Assembly: GCA_049671305.1 (NCBI GenBank)
Contig: JBATUR010000045.1
Location: 31,424-95,423 of the forward strand
Length of the DNA: 64,000 bases
Reading direction: 5' to 3'
DNA from: CADCTM01 sp049671305
GTDB lineage: Bacteria > Cyanobacteriota > Cyanobacteriia > Cyanobacteriales > Coleofasciculaceae
Part shown: one piece after another, positions 44,780-53,901 of the stretch
Numbering within the stretch: the first letter of the stretch is position 1
Layout: every line of letters starts with the position of its first letter
Position numbers and translations under genes: made by a program
Notes under the pieces: model-generated
The model's input: only the letters and a program-made list of their open reading frames with translations
Told to the model about the DNA's origin: nothing
The model's database searches: none

Positions 44780-45622
44780 TTGGATGAATTGAGAGCCGCG
44801 TTAGAGTTAGCGACACAGGAAGAATTGCAACAATTGACGGAAATCTTGTTCCGTCGTAAGTTTAATCCCTTAGATTATGTGCAGGCAGCCGACCCGATTG
44901 ACATTCAAAGTCAAGACCGTGAAACTTGGTTAGATGCGATCGAACTGCGCTTTCGTTTTTTGGCAGCCGATGGCATGACGGTACTCAAAGGACGCACTGC
45001 TGAATATAGCTATCGAGATGCTTTAATTCAAGTTTGTCGTTATCTGAAAATTCCTTATTCCAAGCAGCTATCAACGACTGATATTGAAGCGGAAATATTT
45101 CTTAATTTAATGGGGCGTGCTTGGAAACGTATGCCAGCAAAAGAAAGGAATTCTTTAACTGTGCGAGTACAGCAGTCACTTGCCCAATCGAATCTTTCTG
45201 AACCTTTACCTGTGCAGCTTCAACATGATCCGATGGGTTTGTTGCTTAAAGGTGGCAGTGCTTTGGCTGTAAGTTCAGTCCTCAAGCCGATTTTGCTGGA
45301 AAAAGTAGCAAGTCAATTTGCCCTACATTTTGCCACTTATCAAGTTGCAAAACAAGCTGTAGTTAAGGGTGGAGTGGCGGCAGCGACGGAGATTCAGGGC
45401 TATCTGGCACTGAATGCGGCGAAACGAGGTATGGCGCTGAATGCGGCACGTTATGGAGCAACCAGGAGTGTTTTGGGGCTTTTGGGTCCGTTACTTTGGG
45501 GTTATTTCTTTGCTGATTTGGGTTGGAGAGCGATCGCGACTAATTACGGTCGTATCATCCCCACTATTTTTGCTCTAGCACAAATTCGCCTAACTCGTGC
45601 CGAATGTTGGGAGCCAATTTAA
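44780..45622 (+). CDS. YaaW-like (UPF0174) family protein
   Basis: A 280-residue protein starting at TTG 44780 (MDELRAALELATQEELQQLT). The N-terminal pattern EELQQLTEILF and the C-terminal glycine/alanine-rich hydrophobic segments (VLGLLGPLLWGYFFADLGW) fit the YaaW/UPF0174 group, whose function is unknown. The last quarter is probably membrane-associated. The family call is by pattern only. Confidence 0.6.
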   Translation: MDELRAALELATQEELQQLTEILFRRKFNPLDYVQAADPIDIQSQDRETWLDAIELRFRFLAADGMTVLKGRTAEYSYRDALIQVCRYLKIPYSKQLSTTDIEAEIFLNLMGRAWKRMPAKERNSLTVRVQQSLAQSNLSEPLPVQLQHDPMGLLLKGGSALAVSSVLKPILLEKVASQFALHFATYQVAKQAVVKGGVAAATEIQGYLALNAAKRGMALNAARYGATRSVLGLLGPLLWGYFFADLGWRAIATNYGRIIPTIFALAQIRLTRAECWEPI

Positions 45623-45674
45623 TCGGTTATTTAGTCATTAGTCATTAAATCTTTAGTTTCCCTGTGAATGACCG

Positions 45675-47063
45675 ATGACAAAAATCCGTAAGCCAATTTT
45701 GAGCCAGCATCCAGAACGTCACCTACAAGGCGCCTGGAATTGCGCTCAACTGGGATTGCTACTGTTTCCTTGGTTCCCCACATTGGGCATTGTCGGGCTG
45801 TTGCTGGCGGTTGCAGGAGTCTGGAAACAGGAATATCGTACCATTGTCCGACGCCCCCTAAATTGGGGACTGGCAATTTTGAGTTGCTGGCTGATTTTCA
45901 CTAGTTGCTTTGCCTATAGCCGCCCCGATGCTTTCTTAGGTTTACCAAATTTATTACCGTTTTTCATCGTTTTTGCCGCTTATAGTCGCTTAATTCAGTC
46001 GGCAGCCCAACTACGGCAATTATCCTGGATTTTGCTGGCTAGTTCTTTGCCAGTGGTGATTTTGGGCTTTGGGCAGTTATTTTTGGGTTGGAGTGGCGTT
46101 GAGGCGTTGCAAGCTATATCTGGTTGGGTGTTGGAAGCAAAAGGAAATCCGCCAGGGCGCATGGCTTCGGTGTTTATGCACGCCAATATTTTGGCAGCTT
46201 ATCTGCAAGTTGTATTTATTTTAGGCTTAGGATTGTGGATTGAGGCGTTTCAGGCTAGGCGCAAAAGTTGGCAACTGTGGTTTTTGACGGTGGCAGTGGC
46301 AGGAAATGCGATCGCACTTATCCTCACCAATTCTCGCAATGTTTGGGGCATCGCGGTTATTGCTTGTCTTGCCTTTGCCCTTTACCTCGGTTGGCGCTGG
46401 CTAGTTATCGCCGTTACCACAGCAGCAAGTATCATTCTTTGGGCATCTTTTGCCCCAGTTGCGCTTGGTAGCAAAGAATTGCGTAGCATCGTGCCAGCCT
46501 TTTTTTGGGCGCGACTTTCCGATCAAATGTATGCTAACAGACCTGTGGCAATGATGCGAACAACTCAGTGGCAGTTTGCTTTATCAATGACTCAAGAACG
46601 TCCTTTTATGGGTTGGGGATTAAGAAATTTTCGACCACTTTATGAAGCAAAAATGCATTTAGCATTAGGTCATCCTCACAATTTAATTTTAATGTTAACA
46701 GCGGAAACTGGTATTCCGGCAACACTATTATTTTGTGGTTTAATCGGCTGGATTTTGGCTCAATCTATTTTAATTATAAATACTTGGTCAGATGTTGCCC
46801 CAACTGCCACTAAATATCAATGGCATCAAGATAAATTAATTATATTTAGTTATTTATTAGCCTTTACTGGTTGTATTTTATTTAATATGTTTGATGTTAC
46901 CTTATTTGATTTGCGAGTTAATACAATAGGTTGGATAATTTTATCGGCAATTTGTGGTGTAGTTTATCGTTATCGTGGGCTGCTAATTTGGATAGAGTTT
47001 GAGAAAGCGGCGATGAAAATTAACGGTTTAAGAGCTTGGAGCGAACAAGATCCTCTTCATTAA
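45675..47063 (+). CDS. O-antigen ligase-like polysaccharide membrane protein
   Basis: A 462-residue polytopic membrane protein of the O-antigen ligase/polymerase (WaaL/Wzy-C) family, with about ten hydrophobic segments. The diagnostic loop is GWGLRNFRPLYEAK followed by LGHPHNLILMLTAETGI, where Arg and His are functionally important in the family. ERPFMG precedes it. It probably links or polymerises glycans at the outer face of the plasma membrane. Cyanobacterial IctB belongs to the same superfamily, but nothing here points to it. Confidence 0.82.
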   Translation: MTKIRKPILSQHPERHLQGAWNCAQLGLLLFPWFPTLGIVGLLLAVAGVWKQEYRTIVRRPLNWGLAILSCWLIFTSCFAYSRPDAFLGLPNLLPFFIVFAAYSRLIQSAAQLRQLSWILLASSLPVVILGFGQLFLGWSGVEALQAISGWVLEAKGNPPGRMASVFMHANILAAYLQVVFILGLGLWIEAFQARRKSWQLWFLTVAVAGNAIALILTNSRNVWGIAVIACLAFALYLGWRWLVIAVTTAASIILWASFAPVALGSKELRSIVPAFFWARLSDQMYANRPVAMMRTTQWQFALSMTQERPFMGWGLRNFRPLYEAKMHLALGHPHNLILMLTAETGIPATLLFCGLIGWILAQSILIINTWSDVAPTATKYQWHQDKLIIFSYLLAFTGCILFNMFDVTLFDLRVNTIGWIILSAICGVVYRYRGLLIWIEFEKAAMKINGLRAWSEQDPLH

Positions 47064-47069
47064 ACGACT

Positions 47070-48284
47070 TCAATTAGAAATTGACTCTTCAAAATCAAGA
47101 AGACGAAGAGATACAAGCTGGTATTTGACTTTTTCCTCTCCTGTAATAGGTAGTATCTCGACAATTGCTCGAATTACTGTAACGTATATTTGATTCAAAG
47201 TAGCTGTTTCTACATCGGGCAGTGCTTCATCAAGGATTTGACCTGAATACTTTATATCTGTCTCAAGCTCTCGTATCTCGTAATTCTTTGTGCGTATATT
47301 AGCTCCGATTAGTTGACCAGTAACTTGATATTCTTCAGGAGCTTCAGCCTCTATTTGATTGATTATCGCTATGATATCCTTGACGATAACAAGGGATAGT
47401 TCTGCATAACCACCTCTATTAGGTTGTGGTGAACCCCAGTTAAGGCGAACCCCAGTTCTTGCCTTCACCAAAGACTGAAGAAAGTCTCGATATCTAGATG
47501 CTGAACGACTCTGCAATTTAAGTAAACATTCACGTAATTCTTGGGCTTTACTTCCAATTTTTATTAATGCTAAAAACTCCTCTATAGCTGCTCCAGCAAG
47601 TGAATCGCCAAATAAGTCTGCCTGAGACGACGCTACAAGCTCGACTCCAAATGAACTAGCAAAAGTTCCAGCTACAGCTAACTCTGTTTGCTCTATTACC
47701 CTTTTAGGTATCTTTCCAAGTAGTTTTGCATTGCCAGTTCTGACTTGACCGATGGCATTAAGGAGATACTGTAAAGACTGCAAGATAATACCTAGGTCAG
47801 CGGCGGGAGCCTCCGTTCGATGTATCGTAGGAAATTTAAAAGCCAGATTCAAGACTTCTCGTCTGATTTCAAGTGCAGTACGAGTTACCTCTTTTACTTC
47901 CATTGTAGAGAGAGTTTGAGTATCACAGGTAAGGAATTCGCCAGCCATTGGCAGCAAATCTTCATCAAGTCTTTCACAAGGAATTGTTGTGACTTCAGCA
48001 GGAGTGTCATTATTAAAAGTTATGATTTGGAAGACAAAATTATCTTCTGCCATTAAAAAAGCATCATGTAGATCAATACCTCCAGATCGAATGTATTGGA
48101 ATCTACGTGAGGATAGTGGTACATAGAGCCAAGAGTCTGAATTTGGTGTTTCATCTATCCAGACCGCAAGGTATATTTGCCCTGAGCCATTGCGACAAGA
48201 GAAAAGACATGGTTTGTCATAATACTCATATACCTCGAGCATTTCGAGGTTTCCTATAGTAGTAGCCTGCAAAAGAAGGCTCAT
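47070..48284 (-). CDS. Uncharacterised protein of a two-gene cassette
   Basis: A 404-residue protein not assigned to a known function. The first 130 residues form a beta-rich domain (EYYDKPCLFSCRNGSGQIYL, LYVPLSSRRFQYIRSGGIDL) that resembles a DUF6575-like N-terminal region. The middle is helical, and residues about 330-400 form another beta-rich part. No membrane segment or catalytic signature is visible. It is 13 bases behind the small gene at 48298-48687, on the same strand, and converges with the ligase gene with 6 bases between stops. Confidence 0.65.
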   Translation of the reverse strand: MSLLLQATTIGNLEMLEVYEYYDKPCLFSCRNGSGQIYLAVWIDETPNSDSWLYVPLSSRRFQYIRSGGIDLHDAFLMAEDNFVFQIITFNNDTPAEVTTIPCERLDEDLLPMAGEFLTCDTQTLSTMEVKEVTRTALEIRREVLNLAFKFPTIHRTEAPAADLGIILQSLQYLLNAIGQVRTGNAKLLGKIPKRVIEQTELAVAGTFASSFGVELVASSQADLFGDSLAGAAIEEFLALIKIGSKAQELRECLLKLQSRSASRYRDFLQSLVKARTGVRLNWGSPQPNRGGYAELSLVIVKDIIAIINQIEAEAPEEYQVTGQLIGANIRTKNYEIRELETDIKYSGQILDEALPDVETATLNQIYVTVIRAIVEILPITGEEKVKYQLVSLRLLDFEESISN

Positions 48285-48297
48285 AAACGTGCCTCAT

Positions 48298-48687
48298 TCA
48301 CTTATAATAGACAATTTGAAACACCGTCCAAGGTTGCTTACCCGATGGAATCCACCACGTATGGTGAGACTGACTCGTATTTGATGGAGTGTGCAGTGTT
48401 AGTCCTAAGTCAGTAGTTAAATTACCCAAAGCAGGCTTCGCTTTTCTAAATCGAGGAATTCTTTTAATTACGCGATAAGCATCAGCTTTTTCGGTGTAAA
48501 CAGATAGACCACAGGCTTGACATTCTGTTACCCCATTAGGACACTCTTTGTCTTTATTCTCCTCACGCCATGAGCGAAAATCATTAGGCATTGGCGAATC
48601 GTTATTGATAAGACGATACACCTCGCCAGAAGTATTGTGGGCAGTTTGAGGTGGACAACCTGTAGGAAAGTGTTCCGGCCATTGCAT
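48298..48687 (-). CDS. Small Cys-containing protein, first gene of a two-gene cassette
   Basis: A 129-residue protein starting MQWPEHFPTGCPPQTA. The opening W-P-x-x-F-P-x-x-C-P-P pattern and a Cys pair group (ECPNGVTECQACGLSVY, three Cys) may form a small metal site. The C terminus is polar, ending FQIVYYK. It is followed at 13 bases by the larger unknown gene. The pairing resembles a mobile two-gene accessory module, possibly of defence or TA type, which is inference. Confidence 0.65.
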   Translation of the reverse strand: MQWPEHFPTGCPPQTAHNTSGEVYRLINNDSPMPNDFRSWREENKDKECPNGVTECQACGLSVYTEKADAYRVIKRIPRFRKAKPALGNLTTDLGLTLHTPSNTSQSHHTWWIPSGKQPWTVFQIVYYK

Positions 48688-49153
48688 TAAGCGCTTCCTT
48701 AGTCAGATGTGTAGACTTACGGATAGTCAGACTTGACTACCCCTTTACAAATCTTCTCAAATCCGTGCTTATTTGCTCATAAAGTTTCTATGAACATTTT
48801 GAAGAAATTGATTCTCTGCTATGGTTTTCCCTTAAACTGCTCAAGGCTAATTATTATCATTTAATAGTACAAATGTATCAGTAAATGTAGATATAATTCC
48901 AGAAATGTTAGACAACTTTCTTTTTCTCATTCCATAATCTCAAGAGAGTTTGAGAAATAATTCAGTAACTCAAAACAGATTGACTTTGATTGACAAGTTT
49001 CTACTTCCATAGCACAAAGCGCTCCAGTTGCTTATTCCACTAGGGTAAAAATACTCAATTTTTGTCCAAAAAATGCCCTTTTCCTAGCACCATACCAGCG
49101 ATTCGCTTAGAATAATCAAAAACCCATTGTAAAATCAGCAGGGTGGAACGGCG
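48688..49153. other. Intergenic region
   Basis: Divergent spacer between the two-gene cassette and the J-domain gene. It is AT-rich and contains only short frames (for example 24 codons from 48790) that do not look like genes. Promoters for both sides are expected here. Confidence 0.35.
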
Positions 49154-49738
49154 GTGGCTCAAGAGTGGGTACGACAAACAATTAGGGAGCGCGTCAGTCA
49201 AAATCAAACGGGCTACTATGCCCTATTGAAATTACATCCAAGCGCCTCACCCATCGAAATTAGACGTGCCTATCGGGAACTTAGTAAGCACTATCATCCT
49301 GATACCACCGACTTACCCACAGCCACAGCCACGGCAAAATTCCAGCAGCTTAACGAAGCCTATGCTACACTCAGTAACCCAGAGCAACGCTTGGCATACG
49401 ATCATCAAATTGGTTATTCAAGGGTTAATGTAATTCAACCACCTTTACACTTAAACCAACCCAATAACCAACCAAAACGCACCTATTCTTCCTCAGCTTA
49501 TCTTGACCCAACTGACCGCCCTTTGTCGGCTGGAGAACTGTTTGCGTTATTTATATTGGGTTTAACATTTGTCGGTTGTTTGCTCTTGGCGATCGCTATT
49601 GGTTTAACACGCGGCGAGTCAGCAGTGCAAGTTGGAAGCTATAGCACCAACTTACATAGTCAACCAACGCCGTCTACATCACACCAAAAGTCCCTAACAA
49701 CCACTCCTCCCATAATTCCCCAACGTCGCCCTAACTAA
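49154..49738 (+). CDS. J-domain (DnaJ-like) membrane protein
   Basis: A 194-residue co-chaperone-like protein. The J domain (about 20-85) has YYALLKLHPSASPIEIRRAY and the HPD motif in HYHPDTT, then LNEAYATLSNPEQRLAYDH. One membrane segment follows (LFALFILGLTFVGCLLLAIA), then a Ser/Thr/Pro-rich tail. Start is GTG 49154. No zinc-finger or substrate domain, so it should recruit DnaK at a membrane. It precedes the DUF3143 gene. Confidence 0.88.
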   Translation: MAQEWVRQTIRERVSQNQTGYYALLKLHPSASPIEIRRAYRELSKHYHPDTTDLPTATATAKFQQLNEAYATLSNPEQRLAYDHQIGYSRVNVIQPPLHLNQPNNQPKRTYSSSAYLDPTDRPLSAGELFALFILGLTFVGCLLLAIAIGLTRGESAVQVGSYSTNLHSQPTPSTSHQKSLTTTPPIIPQRRPN

Positions 49739-49787
49739 CTCGTTTTTTTCCTGTCCACGCTTACTTTACTTCCCTTTTTCCTTGACT

Positions 49788-50060
49788 ATGACCCTGCCAA
49801 CCGCTGATACTCCCTTATATAACCACCCGCTTAATCAAATTGAGCAATGGTTGCAAACTCACGGATGTGAACAAGACAAAAACGACCTGCACTGCTGGCA
49901 TATTGCCCAAGGCAAATGGAAAGCCGAACTTTGCCTAGAAGTTGAAGAATTAGCTGTACGCTATTTGGGAGCAGGTGAAGGCGGGCGTGATGTTGTACGC
50001 TCTTTTAAGTATTCTCTTAGCCGCGAGGATGTAGAAGCTGCTGTGTTTTCTGGTCCTTAA
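49788..50060 (+). CDS. DUF3143 family protein
   Basis: A 90-residue cyanobacterial protein of unknown function. Family segments are TPLYNHPLNQIEQWL, GCEQDKNDLHCWHI and YLGAGEGGRDVVRSFKYSLS. ATG 49788 is the likely start; a TTG lies two codons upstream. It is 49 bases behind the J-domain gene and often shares that neighbourhood. Confidence 0.85.
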   Translation: MTLPTADTPLYNHPLNQIEQWLQTHGCEQDKNDLHCWHIAQGKWKAELCLEVEELAVRYLGAGEGGRDVVRSFKYSLSREDVEAAVFSGP

Positions 50061-50125
50061 ATAAAGACCATATCATAAATTATTCCATCAGCCAGTGAAT
50101 CAAATATTTATTTGATGCTAAATAT

Positions 50126-50257
50126 TTGAGACTAGTAAAAGAGCTTTTTGCAGTTACAAAATCTGGCATTGCTAATGAGAATTATCAAGATAAAATTTTT
50201 AGAAAAGCTCTCGAACTAAAACCCAACATAACAGAGCTTTCGACAATTCAATCTTAG
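50126..50257 (+). pseudogene. Possible gene remnant
   Basis: A plus-strand frame from TTG 50126 to TAG 50257 encodes coding-like sequence (VKELFAVTKSGIANENYQDK, then KALELKPNITELS). The frame is open for some ten codons further upstream without a start codon. It may be the tail of a lost gene or a very small gene. Family not recognised. Confidence 0.25.
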
Positions 50258-50279
50258 GGTAGAGATTTAACTCTACCCT
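50256..50279. terminator. Hairpin between convergent DUF3143 and uppS genes
   Basis: AGGGTAGAG and CTCTACCCT form a perfect 9-bp stem with loop ATTTAA. No long T run flanks it on either side, so it is a weak bidirectional candidate. Confidence 0.45.
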
Positions 50280-50340
50280 GAATTAATACTTCTCATCAGC
50301 AACGCCAAATCTCTTTTGAGCAAGGAAAAATTAAAAAACC

Positions 50341-51090
50341 TTACACTTTACCAAAACGGCGATCGCGTTTTTGATAAGAAGACAATGCCCGATGAAACTC
50401 CCTCCGATCAAAATCAGGCCACAACGCTTCTGTAATATAAAGTTCCGCATAAGCCATTTGCCACAGTAAGAAATTGCTCAAGCGCATCTCGCCACTAGTA
50501 CGAATTAACAAATCTGGATCACCCACATTCGCCGTATAAAGATGTTGAGAAAACATCGCCTCATCAATCTCATGAGGTTCAATCTTACCTTGCTGCACAA
50601 GCGTTGCTATTTCTCGACAAGCTTGTAAAATTTCCTGCCTTCCTCCGTAATTAGTGGCAACAGTAAATTGAATTCCTTGATTATTTTGAGTCTCCTGCAT
50701 TGAGCGCTCAATTTCAGCCTGCAGACTGTGGGGCAAAGCTTCTAAATTGCCGACAAACTGAATTCTGACATTTTCCTGCATCATCTCTTGCAGTTCTCGC
50801 AGTAACACCCGCTCAAACAGCGTCATCAAGAAATCAACTTCCTCATGAGGGCGCCCCCAATTTTCGGTAGAAAAAGCATAAGCAGTCAAAGATTGAATTC
50901 CCCAATCATTGCAACAACGTAGCAAACCTTTGAGGGTATCTGCTCCCCGTCGATGCCCCATAATTCGGGGTAATCCTTTGCGTTTTGCCCAACGACCATT
51001 ACCATCCATAATTACCGCCACATGACGGGGTAGACGGTCTTGATCGAGATCACTTGGTAATTCTTGTAAAATAGTTGGCATAGCAGTCAT
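50341..51090 (-). CDS. uppS: Isoprenyl (undecaprenyl) diphosphate synthase
   Basis: Cis-prenyltransferase that makes the C55 lipid carrier for peptidoglycan and glycan export. The signature VAVIMDGNGRWAKRKG contains catalytic D29; STENWGRP follows, and RTSGEMRLSNFLLWQMAYAE is the C-terminal signature. Length 249 is normal. Its start overlaps the end of cdaA by 4 bases. Confidence 0.95.
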   Translation of the reverse strand: MTAMPTILQELPSDLDQDRLPRHVAVIMDGNGRWAKRKGLPRIMGHRRGADTLKGLLRCCNDWGIQSLTAYAFSTENWGRPHEEVDFLMTLFERVLLRELQEMMQENVRIQFVGNLEALPHSLQAEIERSMQETQNNQGIQFTVATNYGGRQEILQACREIATLVQQGKIEPHEIDEAMFSQHLYTANVGDPDLLIRTSGEMRLSNFLLWQMAYAELYITEALWPDFDRREFHRALSSYQKRDRRFGKV

Positions 51091-52001
51091 TTCTTCTCTT
51101 GAGAAGTTGATGACGGACGACGGAGGACGTGAGAAACCTTAGATGTGATTTGGCGACCAAAACTGCGTAAACCAGGAGATCCTGCTTCACGGTCAACTGA
51201 GAAAGTTGAAAAACGAGCTTCTAGCAATTCTTTCAGTTTGTTGCTGGTCAAAGGTCGGTTTAGCGTCCCCCTCTCCGCCAAGGAAATTGAACCTGTTTCT
51301 TCAGATACAACAATACACAAGCAATTTTCGACTCGTTCCGTAATTCCCATTGCAGCTCGATGTCTTGTACCTAATTGTCGTGATGCTGTACGCTCGCTAA
51401 GAGGTAGAATGACACCCGCTGCCGCAACCCGTGAGCCGCGAATCAACACGGCACCATCATGTAATAGAGTGGTTGTTTGAAAAATCGTTTGCAGCAGCTC
51501 TTTAGAGATCTCCGCATTAAGCGGAACACCAGGGACAGAAACATCTAGCGAGTCAATTGGCCCGTTAGTTTCCATAATCATCAATGCACCGACGCGGTGT
51601 GAAGCCAATTCTTTGACAGCATCGACAATTTCATCTATGACGCTATCTGGCGCGATTGTCGGTCGTCGTTGAACTTGAAATAACTGTAAGATCTGTCCCC
51701 GTCCTATTTGTTCCAAAAATCGGCGAAACTCTGACTGGAAAATTACTGCCATTGCTACTGCCGAACCAACCACCAACTTTTCTAACACAAAACTCAGTAA
51801 GGTAAGTGATAGTCGATTGCTGATGGCGGCAGCCAACATCAATATTATCAATCCTCGTACCATCCACAAGGTGCGGCGCTCCCCAATAATGAGGAGTACC
51901 AAGTAAGTCAGTGCTAGTACTAATCCGATGTCTATGCTATGAAGCAATAAGGATTGAGCTAAAGCTATATTTGGTGTCAGGGCGGGTACATACGGACACA
52001 T
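51087..52001 (-). CDS. cdaA: Diadenylate cyclase CdaA
   Basis: Makes cyclic di-AMP from two ATP. Three membrane segments occupy about residues 12-95 (IDIGLVLALTYLVLLIIG and the next two). The DAC domain follows with the catalytic DGAVLI and GTRHRAAMG motifs, then IVVSEETGSISLAERG. Length 304 suits CdaA. It overlaps uppS by 4 bases and lies in the same direction as lysA upstream. Confidence 0.94.
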   Translation of the reverse strand: MCPYVPALTPNIALAQSLLLHSIDIGLVLALTYLVLLIIGERRTLWMVRGLIILMLAAAISNRLSLTLLSFVLEKLVVGSAVAMAVIFQSEFRRFLEQIGRGQILQLFQVQRRPTIAPDSVIDEIVDAVKELASHRVGALMIMETNGPIDSLDVSVPGVPLNAEISKELLQTIFQTTTLLHDGAVLIRGSRVAAAGVILPLSERTASRQLGTRHRAAMGITERVENCLCIVVSEETGSISLAERGTLNRPLTSNKLKELLEARFSTFSVDREAGSPGLRSFGRQITSKVSHVLRRPSSTSQEKK

Positions 52002-52330
52002 TAAGTTTCAATATATTGGGCGTACGAAAGAGTGGGAGTGCTGCAACTAACGAAAAGAGGGATACTACCTATCATTCCAGGTGTGGAAGTGATGTATTTT
52101 AATGATGACGCCGATTATTAGTTGTTTCGTCAATAAGCATCTCGAATCCAAGACCATCTTGGCTTATATTAGTAAAAACTTGTGCGCGTATAGCACCCCG
52201 CAATGAATCGTTTTCATGCCCAAAGGGCTGTACGCGCTCATTTTACTCGAAGAGTGAGTTGGTTTTAAGTCACGGTTAATGAGATTGCCACGGACCCAAC
52301 GACGATGACAAGATATCGCTCTGTTTTCCC
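52002..52330. other. Intergenic region
   Basis: Spacer between lysA and cdaA on the same strand, expected to carry the cdaA-uppS promoter. A 34-codon plus-strand frame (ATG 52102 to TGA 52206) exists but has no ribosome site or recognisable sequence. Nothing else was seen. Confidence 0.35.
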
Positions 52331-53755
52331 TTAAGGACGAGCCAAGTGCTGCTCTTCAGATTGCAATAATCGTTCTGGCAAGCGATCGCTTCTCAATAAA
52401 TCTTGGTAACTCTCACGCTCTAAAATTATCGAGTCGTGTCCTTGATTGACTAAGACTGCGGCTGGTCGTGGTATTCGGTTGTAGTTGGATGCCATGCTGT
52501 AGTTATATGCTCCAGTTCCCATGACAACTAGTATGTCTCCTGGTTGGGTTATGGGGAGCAAGGCTTTTTTAATTAAGATGTCTCCTGATTCGCAATGTTT
52601 GCCTGCTATAGTAACTGTTTCTGTGTTGGGTGCTGATATCCGGTTAGCAACTATTGATTTATATTCTGATTGGTAGGTGATGGGACGCGGGTTGTCTGAC
52701 ATTCCACCATCAATGGCTATATACGTCCGTATACCTGGTACAGTTTTGCTGCTGCCGATTGTATATGCTGTAACACAGGCTGTGCCGATGAGACTCCGCC
52801 CTGGTTCGCATAATAGTTTCGGTAATGATATGCCACTGGCTGAACAAGCTGCTGTCATTGCTTCACAAACACATCTAACCCAGTGGGAAATGCTGGGGGG
52901 GTCATCTGACTCGGTATAACGTATTCCTAATCCTCCTCCTACATTTATTTCTTCTATTGCTAGCCCATGATCTGCTGCTTGCATTAAACTTTTGACGAGG
53001 ACGCTGGGTAGATCTTTGTGTGGCTGTGTCTCAAATATTTGTGAACCGATATGGGCGTGTAAACCAATGCAGTTTATTTGTTTGTACTGAAGGCATTGCT
53101 TGAATACTTCTTCTAGGCTATTGGGATCAAAGCCAAATTTACTATCCAAATGCCCTGTACGAATGTATTCATGGGTGTGGCATTCAATGCCTGGTGTGAG
53201 GCGTAGCATGATCCGTACGGGCGACTTTGGATCGGCTATTTTGGCTATTGTCTCTAATTCATAAATGTTGTCTACAACAATTGTCACCGAATTTGCGATT
53301 GCTAATTCTATTTCTGACACTGATTTGTTGTTGCCGTGCAGATACAGTTTGTCGCCTTTAACTCCTGCTTGTAGTGCTGTATATAATTCTCCTCCTGATA
53401 CTACATCAATTCCTAGTCCCTCAGAGCTAGCGATCGCACATACGCTCAAGCAACTCCACGCTTTTGAGGCATACAACACCAAGGATTCGCCTTTATAGTA
53501 TTTCTGCATTGCCGATTTATATTGCCGGCAAGCGCTACGCAATGTTTCTTCATCTAATATATAGAGCGGTGTACCATATTTTTCCACTAAGGCTTCCACT
53601 TCACAGCCGCCGACAAGTAGGCGGTCTTTACTGTTAACTTTGGTGGTAAGTGGCAACAGTTCCTGGTTAGGGGAACGTTCTTCGTTGGCATCACTTAGAG
53701 ATGGTAGGTACTGTTTGCCTGTGTCTTGATGTAGTGCTGGTTCAGTCGATTGCAT
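52331..53755 (-). CDS. lysA: Diaminopimelate decarboxylase
   Basis: PLP enzyme of the last lysine-biosynthesis step, meso-DAP to L-lysine. Visible are the PLP-lysine region VLYASKAWSCLSV, the GLGIDVVSGGELY helix, HAHIGSQI, the glycine-rich phosphate loop NVGGGLGIRY, EPGRSL, CESGDIL and the C-terminal GAYNYSMASNYN. ATG 53755 leaves a short variable leader; a longer frame to 53851 would crowd rimI. Direction is opposite to rimI. Confidence 0.94.
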   Translation of the reverse strand: MQSTEPALHQDTGKQYLPSLSDANEERSPNQELLPLTTKVNSKDRLLVGGCEVEALVEKYGTPLYILDEETLRSACRQYKSAMQKYYKGESLVLYASKAWSCLSVCAIASSEGLGIDVVSGGELYTALQAGVKGDKLYLHGNNKSVSEIELAIANSVTIVVDNIYELETIAKIADPKSPVRIMLRLTPGIECHTHEYIRTGHLDSKFGFDPNSLEEVFKQCLQYKQINCIGLHAHIGSQIFETQPHKDLPSVLVKSLMQAADHGLAIEEINVGGGLGIRYTESDDPPSISHWVRCVCEAMTAACSASGISLPKLLCEPGRSLIGTACVTAYTIGSSKTVPGIRTYIAIDGGMSDNPRPITYQSEYKSIVANRISAPNTETVTIAGKHCESGDILIKKALLPITQPGDILVVMGTGAYNYSMASNYNRIPRPAAVLVNQGHDSIILERESYQDLLRSDRLPERLLQSEEQHLARP

Positions 53756-53901
53756 AATTGTAGTAAGTATCGTTTTTATTGGGTTCAAAGGGAAGAGCAG
53801 TTGATCCCCGGCTTGCCCCCTCAACTGGGTAGCTATGACTCTGGACATCATTACTTATTGCAGAACTTGCGCCTCGTTAATCAGTGTACAATTGGGGACC
53901 C

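Noticed and set aside
45675..47063. IctB, inorganic-carbon-related protein
   Set aside because: It shares the O-antigen ligase superfamily fold but no IctB-specific feature or carbon-uptake neighbour is visible; a general ligase/polymerase call is safer.
48790..48864. 24-codon frame starting MNILKKLILC
   Set aside because: Too short, no ribosome site, Ile-rich end from AT-rich DNA.
52102..52206. 34-codon plus-strand frame in the lysA-cdaA spacer
   Set aside because: No ribosome site and no protein-like pattern; expected by chance in this length.
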